The notes: a model not told the origin generated them from the sequence alone. A DNA stretch of 64,000 nucleotides from Arthrobacter sp. MN05-02 (GCA_004001285.1 AP018697.1:496001-560000); one strand, 5' to 3'. Shown: positions 32,069-41,078, counted from the first letter of the stretch. Numbers and translations: made by a program.

Positions 32069-33169
32069 ATGGCGGAGGATTCCGGCGAGCGGACCGAGCA
32101 GGCCACTGACAAGCGGATGAAGGACGTCCGCTCCAAGGGCCAGCTCGCCAAGTCCGAGGACTTCACGGCGTGGGTGGGTGTCGGAGCTGCGGCGCTGATG
32201 CTGCCGTCCCTCATCTCCCGCTCGTCCGACGCGGCGACCGAACAGCTCGCCCGCGTGGCCGACACCATCGCGAGCCCCGACCCCGCGACGGCCCTCGACG
32301 CCCTCGCGGACGCCGGCGCGTCCCTGGGCGCCATCCTGGGCCCTTTCCTGGGTGTACTGCTCGTGGCCGTGCTCGGTACCGCCGCCCTGCAGGGCGGCAT
32401 CCACGTCAAGAAGTTCTCCGGCAGGTTCGAGCAGTTCAACGTGGTCAACGGCCTGAAGCGGATCCTCGGCGGACAGGCCCTGTGGCAGGGCGCGAAGGCA
32501 CTCCTGAAGACCGCCGTGGTCGGAGTGGTGCTCGTCGTCGTCGTGCAGAACCTCATGCCGGTGCTGATGGCGGCCGGGGGACTCTCGGTCGCCTCGCTCC
32601 TGAACACCGCCGGCGACGGCACCGCCGCGCTCCTGCGGGCCGCCGTCGTCGCCGGTCTGGCTCTCGCGGCGATGGACCTCCTCGTGGTCCAGCGCCGGAA
32701 CCGCAAGAAGACCCGCATGACCAAGAAGGAGGTCAAGGACGAGAACAAGAACTCCGATGGCGACCCCCTCATCAAGTCCCAGCGTCGTTCTCGCCAGCTG
32801 GCGATGAGCCGCAACCGCATGATCGCCGCGGTGGGCGGGGCCGACGTCGTCCTCGTCAACCCGACGCACGTGGCGGTGGCGCTCAGGTACGAGCCGGGGC
32901 GGTCAGCACCGCGCGTCGTCGCGAAGGGTGCGGGCGTGATCGCCGCGAAGATCCGTGAGGAAGCGGAGAAGAAGCAGGTACCGATGGTCTCCGACATCCC
33001 GCTGGCCCGTGCGCTGCACGCCGCATGCGAGCTCGGCCAGGAGATCCCGTTCGAGAACTACGACCAGGTGGCCCGCATCCTGGCGTTCGTCATGTCCCTC
33101 AGGACCCGGGGGGCCGCACGCGGCCTCCACACCCTTCCCGCCCGACCCTCAGCCGCCGGAGGCTTCTAG
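32069..33169 (+). CDS. flhB: Flagellar export switch protein FlhB
   Basis: A 366-residue protein with a soluble N-terminus typical of FlhB (EDSGERTEQATDKRMKDVRS), four membrane helices, and a cytoplasmic autocleavage domain with the motif NPTH in VVLVNPTHVAVALRY. Cleavage between Asn and Pro, together with FliK, switches export from hook to filament proteins. The C-terminal tail after the cleaved domain is Arg/Pro-rich. flhA begins 3 nt after the stop. Confidence 0.97.
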   Translation: MAEDSGERTEQATDKRMKDVRSKGQLAKSEDFTAWVGVGAAALMLPSLISRSSDAATEQLARVADTIASPDPATALDALADAGASLGAILGPFLGVLLVAVLGTAALQGGIHVKKFSGRFEQFNVVNGLKRILGGQALWQGAKALLKTAVVGVVLVVVVQNLMPVLMAAGGLSVASLLNTAGDGTAALLRAAVVAGLALAAMDLLVVQRRNRKKTRMTKKEVKDENKNSDGDPLIKSQRRSRQLAMSRNRMIAAVGGADVVLVNPTHVAVALRYEPGRSAPRVVAKGAGVIAAKIREEAEKKQVPMVSDIPLARALHAACELGQEIPFENYDQVARILAFVMSLRTRGAARGLHTLPARPSAAGGF

Positions 33170-33172
33170 ACC

Positions 33173-35221
33173 ATGCGCTCCTCCCTCCCGAAATTCCTGG
33201 TCCCGGTCGGCGTCGTCGGCATCATCCTGCTCCTCGTGGTGCCGGTGCCGTCGGTGCTGCTGGACGTGCTGATCATCGTGAACATCCTGCTGGCGCTCGT
33301 GATCCTGCTGAACACCATGTTCATCCGCAAACCCCTCGACTTCTCCGTGTTCCCTTCCCTGCTGCTCGTTGCGACACTGTTCCGGCTGGGCTTGAACGTC
33401 GCCTCGACCCGGCTGGTGCTCGGCGAAGGGTATGCGGGGGAGGTCATCGCGGCCTTCGGACACGTCGCCGTCGGCGGCTCGATCATCATCGGCGCGGTGG
33501 TCTTCCTGATTCTCGTCGTGATCCAGTTCGTGGTGGTCACCAAGGGCGCCGAACGCGTGGCCGAGGTCGGTGCCCGCTTCACCCTGGACGCCATGCCGGG
33601 CAAGCAGATGGCCATCGACGCCGACCTCAACGCGGGGCTGATCACGGACACGCAGGCCCGTGAACGCCGCGCGGAGGTCTCGGCGGAGGCCGACTTCTAC
33701 GGGGCCATGGACGGCGCATCGAAGTTCGTGAAGGGCGATGCCATCGCCGGGATCATCATCATCATCATCAACATCATCGGTGGCATCGCGATCGGCATGC
33801 TGCAGGGCGGCCTGCCCATCTCCGAGGCCCTCACCACCTACGGGCTGCTCACCATCGGCGACGGCCTCGTCACCCAGATCCCGGCACTGCTCATGGCCGT
33901 GTCCACCGGCATGATCGTCACGCGGTCCAACGCCGAGGCGGACATGGGCTCGACGGCGGCCCAGCAGCTCGGGCAGTCGCAGAACGCCCTGCGCATCGCG
34001 GGCGCGGCGGCGATCGTCATGGCGCTCATCCCGGGCATGCCGAAGCTGCCGTTCATCGTGGTCGGTGCAGGTCTGATCGTGATCGCGCAGCGCCTCAAGA
34101 AGTCCGACGACGACGCCCGCACCGCGGCGGCGGCGCTCGAGGCCGAAGCCGCCGCACCCTCCGCCGACAGCACGGACGACCTGCTCGAGCAGATGCGGGT
34201 CCACGCCCTCGAGGTACTGCTCGCACCGGATCTCGTGGACGTCGTCACAGGAGCTCCCGACGACCTCCTCGGACGCGTCCGCGCCCTCCGCCGCAAGGTC
34301 GCCCTGGAACTCGGGGTCGTCGTGCCCCCCGTCCGCACGCGGGACAGCATCGACCTGCCGCCCGCCACCTACGTCATCAGGATCGCCGGTGTCGAGGCCG
34401 GCCGGGGCGAGGCGCCGCGCGGCAAGGTCCTGGCGCTCGGCGACCACCTCGCGCACCTGCCGGGCACCGCCGTCGTCGAGCCCGTCTTCGGACTCGCCGG
34501 GAAGTGGGTGCCCTCGGAGCTGCGGCACAACGCGGAACTCGCCGGTGCCACCGTGATCGACCGCGTCTCGGTCCTCGTGACCCACCTGTCCTCGGTGATC
34601 ACGGCCAATGCCGCACGGCTGCTGACGCGCGAGGACGTCCGGGTACTGACCGACGGCGTCCGCCAGGTCAACCCCTCCGCCGTCGAGGAGCTGGTTCCCG
34701 GGCTGCTGTCCCTCGCCGAGGTGCAGCGGGTGCTGCAGGGGCTGCTGTCCGAGCAGGTCCCGATCAACGACCTCGCCCGCATCTACGAGGCACTGACCCT
34801 GAAGGCGAAGTCCTCGTCCGAACCGGAGGGCCTGGTCGAGGCGGCCCGGCTGGCACTCGGTCCCGCTGTGACCCAGCAGTATCTCGACGGCACGCTGCTG
34901 CGGGTCGTCATGATCGACCCGCTGCTCGAACAGTCCATGCTCGAGGGGCTGCGCCCGTCCGACCAGGGCACGCAGATCCTCCTCGATCCCGCCCGGACCG
35001 AAGCCGTCCTCGCCTCGATCCGCTCCACGGTGGCCGACATCGAGACCACCGGCCGTACCGCGGTGCTGGTGTGCGCGCCGGCGCTGCGCCCCGCGCTCAA
35101 GCGGCTCGTGGGTCCCCAGGCGGCGGGCCTGCCCGTGCTCTCGTACCAGGAAGTGACGAGTGCGAATGTCGCCATTGAGACCATAGGAGTGGTGCGTGGC
35201 TCCGCAGTTATTTCATCTTGA
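33173..35221 (+). CDS. flhA: Flagellar export protein FlhA
   Basis: A 682-residue protein. Its membrane half begins FLVPVGVVGIILLLVVPVP and holds the FHIPEP-like block (LGLNVASTRLVL, GAERVAEVGARFTLDAMPGK, QMAIDADLNAGLI), followed by a cytoplasmic four-subdomain part (YVIRIAGVEAGRGEAPRGKV, TAVLVCAPALRPALKRLV). FlhA forms a nonameric ring that receives export substrates and couples proton flow. It overlaps the following FlhF-like gene by 26 nt. Confidence 0.97.
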   Translation: MRSSLPKFLVPVGVVGIILLLVVPVPSVLLDVLIIVNILLALVILLNTMFIRKPLDFSVFPSLLLVATLFRLGLNVASTRLVLGEGYAGEVIAAFGHVAVGGSIIIGAVVFLILVVIQFVVVTKGAERVAEVGARFTLDAMPGKQMAIDADLNAGLITDTQARERRAEVSAEADFYGAMDGASKFVKGDAIAGIIIIIINIIGGIAIGMLQGGLPISEALTTYGLLTIGDGLVTQIPALLMAVSTGMIVTRSNAEADMGSTAAQQLGQSQNALRIAGAAAIVMALIPGMPKLPFIVVGAGLIVIAQRLKKSDDDARTAAAALEAEAAAPSADSTDDLLEQMRVHALEVLLAPDLVDVVTGAPDDLLGRVRALRRKVALELGVVVPPVRTRDSIDLPPATYVIRIAGVEAGRGEAPRGKVLALGDHLAHLPGTAVVEPVFGLAGKWVPSELRHNAELAGATVIDRVSVLVTHLSSVITANAARLLTREDVRVLTDGVRQVNPSAVEELVPGLLSLAEVQRVLQGLLSEQVPINDLARIYEALTLKAKSSSEPEGLVEAARLALGPAVTQQYLDGTLLRVVMIDPLLEQSMLEGLRPSDQGTQILLDPARTEAVLASIRSTVADIETTGRTAVLVCAPALRPALKRLVGPQAAGLPVLSYQEVTSANVAIETIGVVRGSAVISS

Positions 35222-36602
35222 GGGTCCTTCCCTCGAGGAGCTGAAGATCCAGGCCGCGGCCCTGTACGGTCCGCGGGCACTCATCGTGTCCGCCGAACTC
35301 GTCACGGTCGGCGGTATCCGCGGCGTGCTCGCCCGCAGGCACTACGAGATCGTGGTCGAGGTGCCCGACCCTGCCACCGGACAGGCCGACGGCTACCGGT
35401 CCGTGTCCGGTTCCACGTCCGGCAGCCGGCGGGGGCGCCGCAGCGCCGCAGCGCCGGCCGGCATCGACGCCCTGCTCCGGCAGGCCGAACTGGACGAGGT
35501 GCGGATAGCGGGCGGGTCCTCTCCCGCCGGGTCGCCGGCGGCAGGCTCCAGGGGTGTCGCAGCCGGTGCCGCAGCCGGTGCCGGCGGGCCGGGATCCGGT
35601 ACGCCCGGTGCCGGTGCGGGGGAGCCGGCCGGCGTCTCGACGGACTCGGGTCTCTTCGCGGCCCTGATGGACAACCTCACCTTCGCGACCTCTCCCTCGG
35701 CACCCGGTACCGTCGCCGACCCTTCGGCGGCGCGGCGGCGGCACGGCGACGACGCACCGCGGGCACTCCCGGACGTCGAACCGACCCGGACCGAGCCACC
35801 CGGCGGACCCGTAGCCGCCGGATCCGTCACCGCCGGATCGACCGACCCCGGACCCTCCGGCGGGTCCACGCCGTGGGGCCTGCGCGCGAGCGGCCGGCCC
35901 TCCGCCGCGCCGGGAAGCGGTGAGGCACCCGATGATGCACCCGCCGTCGTGCCGCACCTCGCTCCGCACCCGGGCGACCCGGCGGACCTGCCCGACCTCG
36001 GAGGCTACGTCGTCGACACCGCCGCTGCGCCCGACCCCGACCCCGTGCCCGCCGTCCTCTCTGCCCCCGGCGACCTCGTGATCGTCGTCGGCGCGCCCGC
36101 CGTGGTGTGGGAGGTCGCTGTGTCCATGGCGGCGGCGTTCGGTCGGGGCGCCCCGGCCGCCGTGGCCGTCGCCGGGCCGGAGGGCTGGCTGACCCGCGAC
36201 GCACGCAGGATCGACGACCGCCTCGACGCCAATGCGGCCCGTGCCGCCGGAGTGGACGGCGGGCATCCGGTCTTCCTGGCGCTGTCCTCGGAGGATCCCG
36301 TGACCGACGCCCGGCTCCTGCTCGCCCTGCGCCCGGACCAGGTGTGGCTCGCGGTCGACGCCGGACGCAAGGAGGCGGATACTGCCGCGTGGGTCGGAGC
36401 GCTCCGCAGGAGCATGGAGCGCGCCGAGCTCGCGCCGGCAGGGCTGGCGGTCGTGGGGTCTGGGTCGACGGCGACGCCTGGCACGGTGGATGCGCTCGGT
36501 CTGCCCGTGGGCTGGCGTGACGGCGGGTCCCCGGAGTCCCCGACGCTCCGCCGCGCTGCCGCCGTCGGTCGACGCCGGGCCGAGCCCGCCGGGATAGAGT
36601 GA
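35196..36602 (+). CDS. FlhF-like protein with a degenerate GTPase domain
   Basis: A 468-residue protein. The first 50 residues match the FlhF N-terminus (HLEGPSLEELKIQAAALYGP, ALIVSAELVTVGGI). A long Gly/Pro/Ala-rich region follows, and then a nucleotide-binding-like fold starting LVIVVGAPAVVWEVAVSMAA. Where SRP-type GTPases have GPTGVGKT, this reads GAPAVVWEV, so the P-loop Lys/Thr are gone. The TKLD guanine-binding motif is also absent (GLAVVGSGSTATPG). It probably cannot bind GTP. It starts at GTG 35196 inside flhA. It could place the flagellum or act as a scaffold without GTPase cycling. No flhG follows. Confidence 0.8.
   Translation: MAPQLFHLEGPSLEELKIQAAALYGPRALIVSAELVTVGGIRGVLARRHYEIVVEVPDPATGQADGYRSVSGSTSGSRRGRRSAAAPAGIDALLRQAELDEVRIAGGSSPAGSPAAGSRGVAAGAAAGAGGPGSGTPGAGAGEPAGVSTDSGLFAALMDNLTFATSPSAPGTVADPSAARRRHGDDAPRALPDVEPTRTEPPGGPVAAGSVTAGSTDPGPSGGSTPWGLRASGRPSAAPGSGEAPDDAPAVVPHLAPHPGDPADLPDLGGYVVDTAAAPDPDPVPAVLSAPGDLVIVVGAPAVVWEVAVSMAAAFGRGAPAAVAVAGPEGWLTRDARRIDDRLDANAARAAGVDGGHPVFLALSSEDPVTDARLLLALRPDQVWLAVDAGRKEADTAAWVGALRRSMERAELAPAGLAVVGSGSTATPGTVDALGLPVGWRDGGSPESPTLRRAAAVGRRRAEPAGIE
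36595..36600 (+). promoter_or_regulatory. -10-like element 6 nt before csrA
   Basis: TAGAGT ends 6 nt before the csrA ATG. It lies within the end of the flhF-like gene. No clear -35 is visible and csrA starts 4 nt after that stop, so co-transcription with the fliM operon is also possible. Confidence 0.4.
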
Positions 36603-36606
36603 AACG

Positions 36607-36907
36607 ATGCTTGTTCTAACGCGAAAGGTCGGCGAGCAGATCCTGATCGGCGACGACATCGTCATCACGGTGCTCGATTCCCGCGGTGACGGCATCCGCA
36701 TCGGCATCGATGCCCCGCGCGGCGTGAAGATCCAGCGCGAGGAGGTCCTGCGTGCCGTCACGGAGGCGAACCTCGCCGCCGCGGCTGCCGATGCCGAGGC
36801 CGCCGATACGCTCAAAGGCGCTGCTCCGGTCCGGAGCGGTGGTGGCGACGGAGGATCCTGCCGACGGATCCGCCGATGCCCGCCGCGGCCCGGCCGACGG
36901 CGCCTAA
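36607..36907 (+). CDS. csrA: Carbon storage regulator CsrA, frame probably broken near 36842
   Basis: The first 50 residues are a perfect CsrA core: MLVLTRKVGEQILIGDDIVI, then GIRIGIDAPRGVKIQREEVL, with RNA-contacting Leu4, Arg6 and the conserved Arg before GVKIQR. CsrA dimers bind AnGGA sites over ribosome binding sites and block translation; FliW removes them. In the written frame the ORF runs on to 37221 with an Arg/Pro-rich tail. Removing one base near 36838-36845 gives a shorter end (DPADGSADARRGPADGA, stop at 36907) and about 99 residues, more in keeping with CsrA. It is the last gene of the flagellar locus. Confidence 0.9.
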
Positions 36908-37018
36908 CAGACTCTCCCCGCACTGGCGAGCAATCCGGATCCCCGATTCTGCGTTGTCGCTCGAAATCGACCGGATCTAGCCTGACACCACCTGTTCATA
37001 CCAACATGGAGGTGCCAC

Positions 37019-37261
37019 ATGGCTACTGGAGAAACCGGATTCGACGACGTCTCTTTCGACCTCATCTCGCTGCAGTACCACTCGCTCAAAGCAGGACACG
37101 ACTACGGGCAGTACGTGCGCGACGCCCGGAACGCCGGTCGCGACGACATCGCCGAGTTCTTCGAGCAGGTCATGGCCCAGGACTCCGAGCGCGCCGCGAG
37201 GTGCCATGCGTTCCTCGGTGAGCTGACGAAGTCCGACGACTCCGGTCCCGCGATGAGCTGA
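37019..37261 (+). CDS. Small conserved actinobacterial protein
   Basis: An 80-residue acidic protein (MATGETGFDDVSFDLISLQY and onward) preceded by a good ribosome binding site (GGAGG, 6 nt). It is predicted to be mainly two helices with His, Glu and Asp (SLKAGHDYGQYVRDAR, IAEFFEQVMAQDSERAARCH), a pattern seen in small ferritin-like or stress-associated actinobacterial proteins. I do not recognise a function. It stands alone, 111 nt after the corrected csrA stop, and is followed by a hairpin terminator at 37276-37307. Confidence 0.8.
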   Translation: MATGETGFDDVSFDLISLQYHSLKAGHDYGQYVRDARNAGRDDIAEFFEQVMAQDSERAARCHAFLGELTKSDDSGPAMS

Positions 37262-37275
37262 CCGTCGTCAGCCGA

Positions 37276-37307
37276 CAGCGGCGGGTGCTTCCGGGCGCCC
37301 GCCGCTG
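37276..37307 (+). terminator. Hairpin terminator after the small conserved gene
   Basis: A 13-bp stem with one G-T pair (37276-37288 with 37295-37307) and a 6-nt loop lies 15 nt after the stop codon. Confidence 0.7.
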
Positions 37308-37335
37308 CCATGTCTCGGCGGGCGGATGCACGAGA

Positions 37336-37364
37336 AAGCCCCGGCGGCGTACCGTCCGGGGCTT
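37336..37364 (-). terminator. Hairpin terminator downstream of tRNA-Thr
   Basis: AAGCCCCGG (37336-37344) pairs with CCGGGGCTT (37356-37364) around 11 nt. It starts 4 nt after the CCA end of the minus-strand tRNA. Confidence 0.7.
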
Positions 37365-37367
37365 CGA

Positions 37368-37443
37368 TGGAGCCTCCTGCCAGAGTCGAACTGGCGACCT
37401 TCTCATTACGAGTGAGACGCTCTACCGACTGAGCTAAGGAGGC
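37368..37443 (-). tRNA. tRNA-Thr (anticodon CGT)
   Basis: Read on the minus strand, the acceptor stem GCCTCCT pairs with AGGAGGC, the D arm contains AGCTCAGTCGGTAGAGC, the anticodon loop is CTCGTAA (anticodon CGT, decoding ACG), and the T arm has GGTTCGA-type GTTCGAC. The 3' CCA is encoded (37370-37368). All four arms pair. Confidence 0.97.
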
Positions 37444-37583
37444 AATGCTTCCCGGTCCGGGCGATGCCCGGGGCCGATCCACAAGCCCCAACTTTATAGG
37501 AGGTTCCGGCCCGGGGTCAAAATGGGCGCCGGGCCCCGGATCGGTCCGCGCTCACCCCGCTGCCGCACCGAAGGAGCCGGCCG

Positions 37584-39164
37584 TCAGCAGCGGGTCCCGT
37601 CCTCCGGCACCGTCCCGTCGATGAAGTAGGAATCGACGGTGTCGAGGATGCAGTCGTTGGACCGGCCGTAGGCGGTGTGCCCCTCACCCTGCCAGGTCAC
37701 GTGCACGCCGGACTCGAGCTGTTCCGCCAGCGCCGTGGACCAGGCGTACGGCGTGGCCGGATCGCCGGTGGTGCCGATGACGACGATCGGGTCGGCACCT
37801 TCGGCCCGCAGGGGAGCCGGGCCCAGGACCGGCGGATACTCCCAGGGGGCGCACAGGACGCCGCCGTAGGCGAGGAACCGGCCGAACGTCGGCGACGCGG
37901 CGACGAGCTCCTGCTCGTCGGCGCGCATCTGCGCCGGATCGCTCGTCATCGGGTAGTCGAGGCAGTTCACGGCGAGGAAGGCCGCCGTCGAATTCGTGGC
38001 GTAGGTCCCGTCCGGCCGGCGTTCCGCGGAGAGATCGGCGAGACGGAGCATGCCGTTCACGTCGCCTGCGAGGGCCGACGACACGGCCTGCGTCAGGGTG
38101 GGCCAGTTCCCGTTGTCGTAGAGCGGCAGGATGAACCCCTGGACGAACGTGCTGATCGGCACCAGCCGTCCGTCCTCGGCCCTCTTCGGCTCGCGTTCGA
38201 CCGCGGCGAAGAGGTCCTGGATCTGGGCCACGCCGTCGTCGACCGTGCCCGGATACGGGCAGTCGGCGCCCTGCTGGCAATCGGCGACATAGGCGCGGAC
38301 GGCGTTCTCGAATCCGCTCGCTTGGCCGAGTGTGATGTTCTCGTTGCTCAACGACGGGTCGATCGCCCCGTCGAGGACGAGCCGGCCCGCCCGCTCGGGG
38401 AAGAGGTCGGCGTAGGTCGCCCCCAGCTGCGTCCCGTAGGAGAAACCGAGGTAGTTCAGCTTCTCGTCGCTGACCACGGCGCGCAGGATGTCCATGTCGC
38501 GGGCCGCCGACTCCGTGTCCACGAAGCCGAGCAGTTCCCCGGTGCGCTGGGCGCACAGGCCGGCGTACTCCTTCGCGTCGGCCGTCATGAGTGCCAGCAG
38601 CTCCTCCTCGGAGGCGTCCACGGGGTAGCTCTCCTGCCGCGCCTCATCGAGCTCCGCGTCGGTGTGGCACTTCACGGCGCTGGACCGGTTGACTCCGCGG
38701 GGATCGAACCCGAGGACGTCGAAGTCCTCGCGCAGGCGCTCGCTCGTGACGTAGTCGAGCGAGTCCCTGACGATGTTGAAGCCGGAGCCGCCTGGACCGC
38801 CGGGATTGACCAGCACGGTCCCCTGCGCCTCACCCGTCGCATCCGAACGGATGGCGGCGATCTCGATGCTGCTGCGGCCGGGGTCGCTGTAGTCCAGCGG
38901 AACCTTGATGGTGGCGCACGAGAAGGATCCCTCGCAGCCCTTCCACTGCACTTCCTGCGTGTAGAAATCACGGAGGTCCTCCTCCACCTCGCCGATCGCA
39001 GCGGGATCGGCCGTCTCCACGCCGACCGCGGGCGCTTCCTCCTCCGAGGGGGAGAACAGCGTACATCCGGAGAGCCCGAGCACGACGGCGGCGGACGCCG
39101 CGAGGAGAGCCACGCTCCGGCGGCGCGGCGTGCGGTCGGGGGAGTGGAGCGGTCCGAGGGTCAT
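37584..39164 (-). CDS. Secreted alpha/beta-hydrolase lipoprotein (TAP-like tripeptidyl aminopeptidase family)
   Basis: A 526-residue protein with a lipoprotein signal peptide (lipobox LSGC, Cys34). The alpha/beta-hydrolase fold is shown by LVNPGGPGGSGFNI (oxyanion region), the nucleophile elbow GFSYGTQLG, Asp in IGTTGDPATPY and His in GEGHTAYG. A TAP C-terminal domain completes the fold. Related Streptomyces enzymes cleave tripeptides or act on esters outside the cell; the substrate here is unknown. The ATG 39164 overlaps the holB stop by 4 nt, so it may be co-transcribed with tmk and holB. Confidence 0.9.
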   Translation of the reverse strand: MTLGPLHSPDRTPRRRSVALLAASAAVVLGLSGCTLFSPSEEEAPAVGVETADPAAIGEVEEDLRDFYTQEVQWKGCEGSFSCATIKVPLDYSDPGRSSIEIAAIRSDATGEAQGTVLVNPGGPGGSGFNIVRDSLDYVTSERLREDFDVLGFDPRGVNRSSAVKCHTDAELDEARQESYPVDASEEELLALMTADAKEYAGLCAQRTGELLGFVDTESAARDMDILRAVVSDEKLNYLGFSYGTQLGATYADLFPERAGRLVLDGAIDPSLSNENITLGQASGFENAVRAYVADCQQGADCPYPGTVDDGVAQIQDLFAAVEREPKRAEDGRLVPISTFVQGFILPLYDNGNWPTLTQAVSSALAGDVNGMLRLADLSAERRPDGTYATNSTAAFLAVNCLDYPMTSDPAQMRADEQELVAASPTFGRFLAYGGVLCAPWEYPPVLGPAPLRAEGADPIVVIGTTGDPATPYAWSTALAEQLESGVHVTWQGEGHTAYGRSNDCILDTVDSYFIDGTVPEDGTRC

Positions 39165-40354
39165 CGGTCGAGGTCCTTCCGGGACAGGAGGCTCACGGTC
39201 ATGGCTTCGATCGCGAGGAGCGGCGACACGTTGGTGCTGACGAGGCGCGTGCGCACCTCGTTGATGGCCTCGAGCCGCAGGAGGGTGTCCTCGGAGCTCT
39301 CCCTGCGGGCGAACTCCTCGAGCTCGGGCCGCAGGGGCTCGTTGACGAGTGACTGCCCGCTGGAGAGCTGGAGCATGAGCACGTCCCGGTAGAAGGAGAT
39401 GAGATCCGTCAGGGCCCGGTCGAAGTAGTCGTTCTTGGATCGCTTCGCGCGCCGGGTCTGGTCCTCCTCGAGGCGCTTGATCTGTGCCCGCATCGACGGC
39501 GGCAGGGTACCGGTCTCCGGCGCCCCGAGGGTTGCGAGCAGTGCAGCCCGCTCCTCGGCGTCGCGCTGCTCGAAGGAGCTCTGCGCCTCCGCCTCGGCGA
39601 GTTTCACGAGATCCGCCGCGGCGCGCATGGCCCCGGCGACGGAGCGCAGCGTCAGCGGCAACCGCACGATCTGGTTGCGTCGTTCCCGCGCGCCGTCGTC
39701 GGTCGCAAGCCTCTTCGCCACCCCGATATGGCTCTGCGCGGCCCGGGCGGCCGCTTCCGCCGTGGCGGGGTCGATGCCGTCGCGGGCCACGAGCAGGTCC
39801 GCGACGTCCCGCACGGGCGGCAGGCGGAGTCCCACGGACCGGCAGCGCGACCGGATGGTGACGAGGACGTCACCGGGACTGGGGGCGCAGAGCAGCCAGA
39901 TGGTCCGCGGGGGCGGCTCCTCGATGGCCTTGAGCAGCACGTTGGTGCTGCGCTCCTGCATGCGGTCGGCGTCCTCGACGATGATGATGCGCCAGCGCCC
40001 GGTGGACGGCTTGTCCTGGGCCTTACGGACGAGTTCGCGTGCCTCGTCGATGCTGATCGTCACCTTCTCGGTGGTGACGTTCGTGAGGTCGGCATGCGTT
40101 CCCGAGAGGACCGTGCGGCACGCCTTGCACGTGCCGCAGCCCCGGTCGCTCAGCGACTCGCGGTCACAGAGCAGCGCGGCCGCGAAGGCGCGAGCGGCGT
40201 TCGACCGGCCGGAGCCGGGCGGGCCCGTGAACAGCCAGGCATGGGTCGGCACACCGGACTCGGCGGCCCGACGCAGCTGCTCGACCACCTGCTCCTGTCC
40301 GCGCAGCTCCGCCCACACCCCGGCCGAGGGGAGACCGTGCTCGATGGTGCTCAT
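39161..40354 (-). CDS. holB: DNA polymerase III subunit delta'
   Basis: A 397-residue clamp-loader subunit. An AAA+ fold is visible: a P-loop-like GPPGSGRSNAARAF in which the invariant Lys is Arg, as expected for the inactive delta' subunit, a zinc module (CDRESLSDRGCGTCKACRTV) with four Cys, and sensor segments (RWRIIIVEDADRMQ, STNVLLKAIEEPPPRT). It loads the beta clamp with DnaX and delta. It starts 4 nt inside the tmk stop, a pairing conserved in Actinobacteria. Confidence 0.95.
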   Translation of the reverse strand: MSTIEHGLPSAGVWAELRGQEQVVEQLRRAAESGVPTHAWLFTGPPGSGRSNAARAFAAALLCDRESLSDRGCGTCKACRTVLSGTHADLTNVTTEKVTISIDEARELVRKAQDKPSTGRWRIIIVEDADRMQERSTNVLLKAIEEPPPRTIWLLCAPSPGDVLVTIRSRCRSVGLRLPPVRDVADLLVARDGIDPATAEAAARAAQSHIGVAKRLATDDGARERRNQIVRLPLTLRSVAGAMRAAADLVKLAEAEAQSSFEQRDAEERAALLATLGAPETGTLPPSMRAQIKRLEEDQTRRAKRSKNDYFDRALTDLISFYRDVLMLQLSSGQSLVNEPLRPELEEFARRESSEDTLLRLEAINEVRTRLVSTNVSPLLAIEAMTVSLLSRKDLDR

Positions 40355-40998
40355 GCGGACACCCGGGGCAGCGCTCCGAGGATCGCCCGGTGGAGTTCCT
40401 CGGGCGCACGGGACGCGGCCAGCACGAGATAGCGTCCGGGCTCCTGCCGGGAGAGGTCGAGGAACGCGGACCGGATGCCGGCGTGGAAACCGTCGGGCTC
40501 GGACTCGAGCCGGTCCTCCGCGGCGGCGCCGGCCGTCCGGCGGCTACGGCCCTCGGCGGGGTCGACGTCGAGCAGCACCGTCAGGTCGGGACGGAGTCCG
40601 TCCGTGGCCCAGAGGTTCACGTCGAGCACGGCCTGCGCCCCGAGGCCGCGTCCCGCCCCCTGGTAGGCGACGGAGGAGTCGATGTAGCGGTCGCACACGA
40701 CGACGTCGCCGCGCTCAAGGGCCGGCACGATCACCTGCTGCACGTGCGCGGCCCGGGACGCCGCGAACAGGAGGGCCTCCGTCCGCGCGTCGATCTCGCC
40801 GTGTCCGTGCTCGAGGACGAGGGACCGCAGCTTCTCGCCGATGACGGTGCCGCCCGGTTCGCGGGTGCGCACGACTGTGCGGCCGCTGTCCTCGAGCGCC
40901 CGGCAGAGCATCGCCGCCTGTGTGGACTTGCCGGCGCCGTCGCCGCCCTCGAACGCGAGAAAGAGCCCGGGAAGCCCGTGCGGGAGGGGAAAGGTCAC
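40351..40998 (-). CDS. tmk: Thymidylate kinase
   Basis: A 215-residue kinase converting dTMP to dTDP. The P-loop reads FEGGDGAGKSTQ (residues 16-27), the DR(Y/H) motif is in VVCDRYIDSSVAYQGAGRGL, and the LID region has the basic residues RSRRTAG. Start GTG 40998 is 6 nt after a TAGGCT -10 element, so the mRNA is probably leaderless. First gene of tmk-holB-hydrolase. Confidence 0.96.
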   Translation of the reverse strand: MTFPLPHGLPGLFLAFEGGDGAGKSTQAAMLCRALEDSGRTVVRTREPGGTVIGEKLRSLVLEHGHGEIDARTEALLFAASRAAHVQQVIVPALERGDVVVCDRYIDSSVAYQGAGRGLGAQAVLDVNLWATDGLRPDLTVLLDVDPAEGRSRRTAGAAAEDRLESEPDGFHAGIRSAFLDLSRQEPGRYLVLAASRAPEELHRAILGALPRVSA

Positions 40999-41004
40999 GC
41001 GCCA

Positions 41005-41010
41005 AGCCTA
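41005..41010 (-). promoter_or_regulatory. -10 element for a leaderless tmk mRNA
   Basis: TAGGCT on the minus strand (41010-41005), 6 nt before the GTG start of tmk. No Shine-Dalgarno is present between them. Confidence 0.55.
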
Positions 41011-41078
41011 CCGAGTGCGGACGACCTTTACCTGCGGTAACACCCGCCCGGCCGGCGCCGGTCCCGGGGGCCCGGGGC

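Noticed and set aside
35560..35640. GCCGCAGCCGGT repeats inside the FlhF-like gene as a satellite or protein-binding array
   Set aside because: They encode a Gly/Ala linker and follow codon bias; the copies are few and imperfect.
37102..37491. A minus-strand ORF across the tRNA-Thr gene
   Set aside because: It contains the typical translated-tRNA string (SLAQSVERLTRNEKVASS), a known artefact of reading through a tRNA.
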